Source: Rhynchopus euleeides
Taxonomy: Eukaryota; Euglenozoa; Diplonemea; Diplonemida; Diplonemidae
Assembly (NCBI GenBank): GCA_963210315.1
Contig: OY723295.1
Location: 1,528,501-1,592,500, forward strand
DNA length: 64,000 bases
Reading direction: 5' to 3'
Part shown: positions 32,193-40,676 of the stretch, piece after piece
How the letters are laid out: every line of letters begins with the position of its first letter
Numbering within the stretch: the first letter of the stretch is position 1
Made by a program: the position numbers and the translations under genes
Notes under the pieces: model-generated
Databases searched by the model: none
What the model was told of the DNA's origin: nothing
The model's input: the letters and a program-made list of their open reading frames with translations, nothing else

Positions 32193-32660
32193 GCCCTGAC
32201 CCTCGCCTGGTCTTGAGCTGAGTGCCATCATTTTTGTGCCGATGTCTTCTGCTTCCATCATGACGTTGCCTCCGCCCGGCCCCGTGAGCCGGGTGGATAC
32301 TGGGATTGGGTGCTGAAATCATCACGCAAAAGAACCGCCACCGCCGCTGCACCCCACCCACCCACCCACCCCCCCCCCCCTCCCTCCCTCCCTCCCTCCC
32401 AGCCGTTCTTATTGACCTCACCAACCCGCACACCCACTATGATACTTCCACACGCCACAACCCCCCCACATCACCCCCCCCCCCCCCCACCCAACAGGGC
32501 ACCCAACTTGCGTGCACCCCCCCTCCCCTCTCCTCTGCCCTACCCCCTTTCCCCCCGTCTTCTGCCCCTGTGTTGGGGGGGCGCTTGCTTGGGCGGGGGT
32601 GGGGGAGGCTGTGCCGCTTGCTCTCTGCGGTGCACAGCCTCCGAGGCAATATAGGCAGCA
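32193..32660. other. Intergenic, C-rich
   Basis: Poly-C and CCCT tracts (32345-32400, 32460-32500) with no coding frame supported. Confidence 0.5.
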
Positions 32661-34136
32661 ATGGCAATACTGCTGTCACGCGGGATGCTCCTGGAAGGGC
32701 AAAGCGCCTTCCGGCGGGCTGTGTTTGAGCAGCCCTCCCCGACGCGAATCATGGCACCTCCCCTGTCGCACACACTGCGGACGCACACGATGACACCCAC
32801 TAACAAACGGGGCGGCGGTCTGACTGAGCGGGTTACTTTCTACACAGTTCACTCCGACAACTCGGCTGCCCTCTCGCGGTATCTCAAGCTGTGGCACACG
32901 AACTGCCACGCGGTGGTTTCCGACCTGGATCTGGTCGACTTCTTCCTCGACATGGAGATGAAATGCTCCACCTGGCTCGCCGCGGAGCGGGTGGTGAAGA
33001 TCGTCCTGGACACATTCATCGCGATGCTCCCTGACCTGGCGGAGATGTCTTCGGAAACATTGGATGCCCCTCCGTCCATCCGCCACATCCTGGTCCTCAA
33101 CGCGTCAGGGTTGGAAGGTGAGAAGCAGAGCTTGCACCTCCACGTCCGGCTGGACCGCCCGCTCTCCAGCAGAAAAGATGTGAGGGTCATCACCCAGGCC
33201 CTCAAAAGGCGTGTCCCTTCCACAATCTCCGATTGGGTTGACTCGCAGCCCGCCATCTCCGGGTCGCTGCGTGTGATGCATGCGACGACTGTCAACCAGA
33301 CCCGCCCTCTCGTCCCTCTCGGCCCCAACGATGTGAGCGATAAGGCTCTGTCAGACATGCTGCAGCAGTATGCACCGCCGTCGGAAGATGTGATGTTCGA
33401 CATGTCGCTGATCAAGCGGTTTGGGAGAGATCTGCCTTCTGGTGAGAACCCGTATTCCTTCGAGGAGCTCGCAGAGGGCCTGTTCGGGGTGAAGCAGGGG
33501 AACGACTGGCAGGCGGTGACGAAGAAGTTCTGCGCCAGCACCGTGGTGGCGAACGGCACCCTCTCAGAGGTGCTGAACAGGATCCCGGTTGAGGCCACGG
33601 AGAACTACGAGGAGTGGAGCCGGGTGCTGTGGTGCCTGAAGTCCATTGCAGGGGCGGACACAACAGTATGTGGTGTGGCTTGCGGAGGAGGCGGGGGTTT
33701 ATTTTTACGCACACTCGTGTGAGCAGAAAGGCAGAAAGTCACCCACCACATCAAGCATCCAAACAAAATGCTCTATACACTAATCCCACCCTTCATCAGG
33801 CTCAGGGTGTGATTCATCATTTCAGGGTTTGTGTGTAGAAGCGTCAACGCACCACAAACAAAATACAGGCTCAGAGCGGTTGCTGCTGAATGGTGAAGTG
33901 ATTTTTTTTCTGCTCTTGATAACCTCCCCCACCCACCACACCCAACCCACCCCACCGCGCAACAGGGCCAGCTTGATGAGGATGTTTACGCGCTGTTTGA
34001 CGAATTCTCTTCACAGAGCTGCACAAAGTACACCCCTGAAAAGAACCTCCGCCGGTGGCAGGGGCTCAAGCGCGGTGGCCAGCCCAAGATGGGTTGGTAC
34101 GCTCTGAAGAAGCTGGCGCGAAGCCTGAAAGAGTAG
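32661..34136 (+). CDS. Archaeo-eukaryotic primase (AEP) with PriCT-2-like C-terminus
   Basis: Exons 32661-33665 and 33966-34136 encode 391 residues. AEP motifs are visible: the metal-binding pair D88/D90 in VVSDLDLVDFF (motif I), S157-L-H159-L-H161 (motif II, SxH), and RVMHATTVNQTRPLVPL (motif III region, with the RPL typical of the viral/PrimPol-like clade). The C-terminus reads EEWSRVLWCLKSIAGADT..LDEDVYALFDEFS..S.KYTPEKNLRRWQGLK....GWYALKKLA, which fits the PriCT-2 module. AEPs with PriCT-2 are known mainly from large DNA viruses, phages and mobile elements, so ancient capture is plausible. The gene is spliced and GC-rich like its neighbours. The intron (donor GTATGT, 300 bases) interrupts PriCT-2. 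No helicase domain is attached. The start may instead be the Met at 32751 or 32790. Confidence 0.75.
33736..33770 (+). promoter_or_regulatory. CACATCAAG element inside the primase intron
   Basis: ACCACATCAAGC occurs about 20 bases after the stop codon (33720-33722) reached if the intron is retained. This placement resembles the element's position after other genes and might allow premature 3'-end formation. Confidence 0.25.
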
Positions 34137-34470
34137 ACCAGAGAAGGGGAGAGGGGGGCAGGCGCCGATATTACCACAAGAGAGTGTTTCCTGGGCCGAG
34201 GCTGAGGCATCCATCCCCTCACTCCCACCCCCTGCACCCCCACCCTTGAGAGGGAGCTGCGCAGAGGAGAGAGCTGGGGGGAGGAAGAGCAAAGAGCTTG
34301 TCGGCTGTCTTGGGGGGGGCAAGTTTTTATCTGCCCCCCGACAGGGGGGTATGGGGTAATGGGGTTGGGGGGGTGGGAGAGTCCCTGCTAGGGAAAGGGG
34401 GAGGCGGGGCGCAGGTGTTGACGGAGACCGCTTCCTCCCCTCCTCCTCCTCGGGGGGGGGGGGGGGGGGC

Positions 34471-35621
34471 TAGGGGGGGTCAAATGGGGGTGACAAACAC
34501 GATTTTTCAAAAAACCGGCGCAGAGGCCCCAAAGCCCCCGTAAACCCTCCAAACCCCCCCAGATCGGTCCGGAAACCCATCGAACCCCACTTTTCCACCA
34601 TTCCGGGCACCTCAGGTGCCCGAATTGGGGTACCTAAATTTTGTGCCACCGTTTGGTACCGTACAGTGCCACTGTGTGGGAGGTTGGAAAAGAAAATGCC
34701 CCAACACACCACATCTGAGGGTTGCAATGCATGTTGCTTGCCAACCACGTCATCCGGTGGGTGTCAGGCGCTATATAGGTGGCATTAGCCAGGTCTTCGA
34801 TGTGTTCTGGCTTGTATATATACCTCCCTGCCTGCGGCACAGGCACTGCCTTTGTCCCCCACACCAGCCACAGAGAGCGTATTGTACTCGGTCCACGGTT
34901 GCTGATTCATTGTGATGCGTTGTATCCTCGAGTGAACGTCACACACTAGTGGCACCACCACCCGCCATCCGAGAGCTGTATTGACTTTGCGCGCTTCCGT
35001 TGTATTCACCTCGCCACGCATATTGCACCGTTCAGTACCAGTGCTCTTGGGCCAGGCAAAGTAGACCGCAGCAACTACCAATTCTGGCACAATGGGTACC
35101 ACGACAGCGCACTTCATGTGTTCCCGGAATGTACAGCTCGTGTTGCAACAGTCGTTGTCAACACATCCCGGTTGTGGAGCACTGCTGCACAGGAATCACA
35201 CGACCATCTGGACTGTTCCGTACCTACAGGCAGCCTCCCGGTGCATGGTGGCAGGGAGGTATATATACAAGCCAGAACACATCGAAGACCTGGCTAATGC
35301 CACCTACATAGCGCCTGACACCCACCGGATGACGTGGTTGGCAAGCAACATGCATTGCAACCCTCAGATGTGGTGTGTTGGGGCATTTTCTTTTCCAACC
35401 TCCCACACAGTGGCACTGTACGGTACCAAACGGTGGCACAAAATTTAGGTACCCCAATTCGGGCACCTGAGGTGCCCGGAATGGTGGAAAAGTGGGGTTC
35501 GATGGGTTTCCGGACCGATCTGGGGGGGTTTGGAGGGTTTACGGGGGCTTTGGGGCCTCTGCGCCGGTTTTTTGAAAAATCGTGTTTGTCCACGTAAAAG
35601 GGTGGCATTTGACCCCCCCTA
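34471..35621. mobile_element. TIR transposon-like element, copy 1 (1,147 bp, TA flanks)
   Basis: A non-autonomous DNA element spans 34473-35619, flanked on both sides by TA (34471-34472 and 35620-35621). Its ends are GGGGGGGTCAAATG and the reverse complement. The terminal inverted repeats are about 360 bp (34473-34832) and 370 bp (35250-35619). The right arm has about 10 extra bases close to its tip. The 417-bp centre has no convincing gene. TA target duplication fits the Tc1/mariner superfamily. The copy at 56383-57529 has exactly the same length and only a few differences, so transposition was recent. Confidence 0.9.
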
Positions 35622-36400
35622 GGGGGGGGGGGGCGTGGCGGTGATGTGAAGGTGACGTGGAGGTGATGGTTTCACTCCCACACACAGCACAAACAATATG
35701 TCTCTGTGGGTGGGGGGGGGGGTGGGGGTAGGTCTGTGTTTCATCAGGCAACCCATCATTCCCCCCCCCCCCCCCCCACCTCCTCATCCCTTCCCCCCTC
35801 TCTGTCTCTCTCTCTCTCCTCCCCCCCCCCACCCCCGTTCACCCCATCACACAACCCTTCTCACCCACACCTCATCCCACCCCATCCCATCCCTACCCCC
35901 ACCCCATTAGAGTTATTAGACTAAACCCCCCCCATCCCTTTTCCCCCCTGTTGACCGATGTCTATCATCGAAGCCACACGGCTTCAGCGATGGGTCATCC
36001 CGGAACGTCTCATATGTGCGCCGTGCTGCATACCGGGGGGGGTGTTGTTGGTGCGTCGGCGCGCAAAAACCCTCGCAAGGATTTCGCGTGTTCAGCTTTG
36101 GTTGTGGGAAGGGGGGTGGGGGATCCAGGTGGGAAAATTTCCGGCAGGGGGGGGGGGGGGAGCTGTCCGTTCACTATAGGCAACCCCGTTCGTCACAGCA
36201 GCGTTCATTGTGGAGGGTGGTGGAGGGGGGGGGCCAGGGGGGGGGGGTGCGTGGCCTGTGTCGTGCGAGTCGTGCAGATGCAGTGCGAGACGGGCCCCCC
36301 CGAAGGGGGGCATCAAGGGAGATGGGGGGATTTTTTTCAAAAAATAGCAACAAAACGATAAAAACAAAGGGATTCAGGTGAATGCGTTGTCGGGTAGGCG
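35622..36400. other. Intergenic, homopolymer-rich
   Basis: Poly-C/CT (35760-35900) and poly-G (36140-36250) tracts. A frame at 35958 starting MSIIEATRLQRW is not supported by codon bias or a clear splice partner. Confidence 0.4.
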
Positions 36401-36689
36401 GATACGTCCATGAGAGGCCGCTGCACGAGAACTGGGACGCTCTCTATATGTGAATGCGCTCTGTGTGTATGTCCCCCCGAGGGAGTGGAGGCAACTTCAG
36501 ATTTCGCTCGGTGTAGTCTGCACCATACGAAATATTTACGTGCGTGCGTGAGAGGTTGGACGTGTGTGTGGTCCACACGGCAGCAAATGCACTCACGCGA
36601 GTTGTTCTGTTCCGCCTTCTGGCAGCGGTGGGGTGTGGTGGGGGCACAGCAACGGCAGTGGGCCCCACCAGGGCCTGTCCCGCAAAACG

Positions 36690-36844
36690 GAGGAATCGAG
36701 ATGACAACGATGAACATATCGGCGGCTGAGATCCCAACGCACCCATAACCCCCAGCCCTCCCGCACCAGGCGTCCCACACACACACAAGTGTGCTGCTGT
36801 TTGATTGCCTGTCACCTCACCAACCACCAACAGAGTCCCCTCCA
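36690..36844 (+). promoter_or_regulatory. Shared upstream region of the DUF2431-like family (copy A)
   Basis: A block beginning GGAATCGAGATGACAACGATG, then ATCCCAACCCACCCAT, CCCGCACCAGGC, CACACACACAAGTGTGCTGCTG and TTTGATTGCC directly precedes the ATG. Copies occur before the other three genes (about 40490-40676, 43785-43968 and 48115-48280). Copy A lacks a 31-base segment ending TTTGCAG that B has. The copy before D is shorter in another place. Promoter plus 5' UTR is inferred. Confidence 0.5.
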
Positions 36845-39800
36845 ATGCTCCCCAATCTGACTGCAGATGTCATTGGACGGAGGGATATCGCCCTTCTGGG
36901 TGAAGGCGACTTCGAATATGCCGTGCGCATGGCGAAGGCACACCCCTGTCTCCGCAACCGCATGTTCGCAAGCGACATTAACGTTAACAAACGCCTAGAG
37001 AAGCACGCCTTCTAGCGGCTAGAGAAGAAGCACAGCAAAACCGGCGGCACCCTTCGGAAGAACATCAAGACACTGAAGCGAATGGGGGTGCAAGTCGGTG
37101 TTCTGGATGCTGGCCGCATGCCTGCAGGGGGGCGCTGTTCCTGGGTGCAGTTCAACTGCCCACGTGGTAACAAGGGTGCCCACATCCCGAAGGTCATCCA
37201 CGGCCTTGTGGAGTGGTGTGCGTCACACCTGAAGAAGGGCGGCACACTCCACATCAGCTGTCACGGGTACCAGCGTGCTGCACTCTCCGGGATGGAGTTG
37301 GCTCTGGCAACAGAGATCCACGGCCTGGATATTGTGAACGTGAACAACACCTTGCAGGCACGGTCCGGCTACACCGCAAAGCGGACGAACGGTGGCATGT
37401 TCCTGCAGAGCTACTCCGAGAATGTGTGGGAGTATGTCTTCGTGCGCAAGGGTGACACCACCTACGGCAAACACTGTGTCGATTACACACTCAAGCACTT
37501 TGACGGCAGGATCTACCATGACATTACTGCGGTGACCACGTCCCCAATCGAACTGGGGAGCGGGGGCCACTACTCTGCGGCAGCACAATCAGCTCTTTCG
37601 AAAGAAGGTGCCTGGGATGAGGACGGCAGAATATCTTGCACAAAGCCTCTTCCATGTGTTTGGGATGCCACCTGTGAATTATCTCGGACGAAGCCTGCTG
37701 CTTGGGATGGTGATTGGGGCGATGACTGCGAATCATCTCGCACCATGACTGTTCCCGGTGACTGGACTGACAACTGTGCACCATCTGACGACTGGGGTGG
37801 TGAGTGGGGTGATGACTGCGAATCTTCTCGCACCAAGACTGTTCCAGCACCATCTGACGACTGGGGTGGTGAGTGGGGTGCTGCCTACGAATCCTCTCGC
37901 ACCATGACTGTTCCAGCACCATCTGACGACTGGGGTGGTGAGTGGGGTGATGACTGTCGCACCAAGACTGCTACCGGTGACTGGAGTGACAACTGTGCAC
38001 GATCTGACGGCTGGGGTGCTGAGTGGGGTGATGACTGCGAATCCTCTCGCACCAAGACTGTTGCAGCACCATCTGACGGCTGGGGTGGTGAGTGGGATGC
38101 TGCCTACGAATCCTCTCGCACCAAGACTGCTCCAGCACCATCTGACGACTGGGGCGGTGAGTGGGGTGATGACTGCGAATCCTCTCGCACCAAGACTGTT
38201 GCAGCACCATCTGACGGCTGGGGTGGTGAGTGGGGTGATGACTGCGAATCTTCTCGCACCAAGACTGTTCCAGCACCATCTGACGACTGGGGTGCTGAGT
38301 GGGGTGCTGCCTACGAATCCTCTCGCACCATGACTGTTCCAGCACCATCTGACGGCTGGGGTGGTGAGTGGGGTGATGACTGTCGCACCAAGACTGCTAC
38401 CGGTGACTGGAGTGACAACTGTGCACGATCTGACGGCTGGGGTGCTGAGTGGGGTGATGACTGCGAATCCTCTCGCACCAAGACTGTTGCAGCACCATCT
38501 GACGGCTGGGGTGGTGAGTGGGATGCTGCCTACGAATCCTCTCGCACCAAGACTGCTCCAGCACCATCTGACGGCTGGGGTGGTGAGTGGGGTGATGACT
38601 GCGAATCCTCTCGCACTAAGACTGTTCCAGCACCATCTGACGGCTGGGGTGGTGAGTGGGGTGATGACTGCGAATCCTCTCGCACCAAGACTGCTACCGG
38701 TGACTGGAGTGACAACTGTGCACCATCTGACGGCTGGGGTGCTGAGTGGGGTGATGACTGCGACTCCTCTCGCACCAAGACTGTTCCAGCACCATCTGAC
38801 GGCTGTGGTGGTGAGTGGGGTGCTGCCTACGAATCCTCTCGCACCATGACTGTTCCAGCACCACTTGACGGCTGGGGTGGTGAGTGGGGTGCTGCCTACG
38901 AATCCTCTCGCACCAAGACTGTTGCAGCACCATCTGACGACTGGGGTGGTGAGTGGGGTGCTGCCTGCGAATCTTCTCGCACCAAGACTGTTGCAGCACC
39001 ATCTGACGGCTGGGGTGGTGAGTGGGGTGATGACTGCGAATCCTCTCGCACCAAGACTGTTGCAGCACCATCTGACGGCTGGGGTGGTGAGTGGGGTGAT
39101 GACTGCGAATCCTCTCGCACCAAGACTGTTCCAGCACCATCTGACGACTGGGGTGGTGAGTGGGGTGCTGCCTGCGAATCTTCTCGCACCAAGACTGTTG
39201 CAGCACCATCTGACGGCTGGGGTGGTGAGTGGGGTGATGACTGCGAATCCTCTCGCACCAAGACTGCTACCGGTGACTGGAGTGACAACTGTGCACCATC
39301 TGACGGCTGGGGTGCTGAGTGGGGTGATGACTGCGAATCCTCTCGCACCAAGACTGCTCCAGCACCATCTGACGGCTGGGGTGGTGAGTGGGGTGCTGCC
39401 TACGAATCCTCTCGCACCAAGACTGTTCCAGCACCATCTGACGGCTGGGGTGGTGAGTGGGGTGCTGCCTACGAATCCTCTCGCACCAAGACTGCTCCAG
39501 CACCATCTGACGGCTGGGGTGGTGAGTGGGGTGCTGCCTACGAATCCTCTCGCACCAAGACTGTTCCAGCACCATCTGACGGCTGGGGTGGTGAGTGGGG
39601 TGCTGCCTACGAATCCTCTCGCACCAAGACTGCTCCAGCACCATCTGACGGCTGGGGTGGTGAGTGGGGTGCTGCCTACGAATCCTCTCGCACCAAGACT
39701 GCTCCAGCACCATCTGACGGCTGGGGTGGTGAGTGGGGTGCTGCCTACGAATCCTCTCGCACCAAGACTGCTCCAGCACCATCTGACCGCTGGGGTGGCG

Positions 39801-39907
39801 AGTGGGGTGATGTCCTGCACGCATCGGCTGCTGCCTGGGCATCATCTGTTACTCGCCCGAGCAACAGTAGTGATGACCCTGTACCGCGAGGTGGCACGTC
39901 TTCCTGA
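36845..39907 (+). CDS. DUF2431/BMT5-like Rossmann protein with Trp-Gly repeat tail; in-frame stop (copy A)
   Basis: The frame has one TAG at 37013-37015, inside a short local duplication of the CTAGAGAAG segment, and is open on both sides. Either the gene is broken, or only the part from the internal ATG at 37082 is made, or the stop is bypassed. TAG is a normal stop elsewhere here. The core follows the 25S rRNA (uridine-N3) methyltransferase-like DUF2431 pattern: LLGEGDFEYAVRMA (SAM motif I), ASDIN, VGVLDAGRMPAG, FNCPRGN in place of the family's FNFPH, and KKGGTLHISCHG. From about residue 310 the chain is about 29 copies of a 23-residue repeat (APSDGWGGEWGDDCESSRTKT plus two residues, VP/VA/AP). 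Closest relative is copy D. Confidence 0.7.
37785..39810 (+). repeat. 69-bp coding tandem repeat, about 29 units
   Basis: The period is exactly 69 bases (for example GCACCATCTGACGGCTGG at 39431 and again at 39500), so the repeat stays in frame. Units alternate GDDCESS and GAAYESS versions. Several carry an inserted TATGDWSDNC segment at intervals, giving a higher-order pattern. A block of three units near 37960-38130 is repeated near 38390-38560, showing recent block duplication. Confidence 0.93.
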
Positions 39908-40487
39908 TCGCTGGCGTGAGTCGTCTTGCCCCAAGGCCGTGGCCGACACACGTAACAACGTTGGGCTCACCTCTTCTGCGCAACGGTGGCCTGTCTTTCA
40001 CCTCCCATGTGGTGTCGTGCTGCACGTGTCAGCAAATCTGCTGCTCTAGCTTCAGCAGCGGCTTCCACGTTGGGTTCATATGCTTCGGGGAGCAGCCGAA
40101 GCATGCTTGCACTGTTCACCGAATGTTACGCCATGCTTCTTGCCGTGTTTCTCCCGTAGTGCGTCACAGCAGGTATCAAGATTCCTAATCAAGTTCCGTT
40201 GGGACTGGCCTGCCCCCTTCGACTGGGCTTTGTGTCGGGACTGTTCCCGGCATTTCCTAGGACGGGTTCTGCGGCAGATCCCGTCTGACCTACTGTGTGA
40301 TGCCAGCGACGCAATCCCCCCGTCGTGGCAGCCCGTCTGCGGGCCGAATGTCACCGCCCCTTGCAGACAGCAACGTCCACACTTTAGTGTCTTAATAATG
40401 ATACATATCTTCTTTCCCTTTCTCATCCCTTTGTTTTCTGGAACATCGTTTCCAAATCTTTGGTCTTCGGTGATTGCACCGCACCAG
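39908..40487. repeat. Inter-gene unit with single copy of the 110-bp repeat
   Basis: This spacer between copies A and B resembles the spacers after copy B and before copy D. Bases 40276-40392 are one cognate of the 110-bp satellite at 43010-43345, followed by the shared TCCACACTTTAGTGTCTTAA and GGAACATCGTTTCCAAAT blocks. It shows that the family duplicated as multi-kilobase units. Confidence 0.65.
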
Positions 40488-40676
40488 TGAAAATCGAGAT
40501 GACAAATATGAAGATACCGGCTGCTGGGATCCCAACCCACCCATCACCCCCGCCCCTCCCGCACCAGGCGCCCCACACACACACAAGTGTGCTGCTGTGT
40601 GGTGTCTCTTTGCCCAGTGTCTTTGCAGTTTGATTGCCTCTGACCTCACCGACCACCCAACAGGTTACGCGTTCCA

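Noticed and set aside
34616-35448. Short frames (80-118 residues) inside the 1,147-bp element
   Set aside because: The same peptides appear on both strands because of the inverted repeats. No transposase motif (DDE/D) is visible.
35958-36179. Candidate first exon MSIIEATRLQRW
   Set aside because: No GTATGY donor or downstream exon in phase was found; the frame ends in poly-G DNA.
37733-39820. 695-residue minus-strand frame and other frames across the 69-bp array
   Set aside because: A 69-base period keeps every frame either open or closed throughout. Only the + frame continues into the conserved core.
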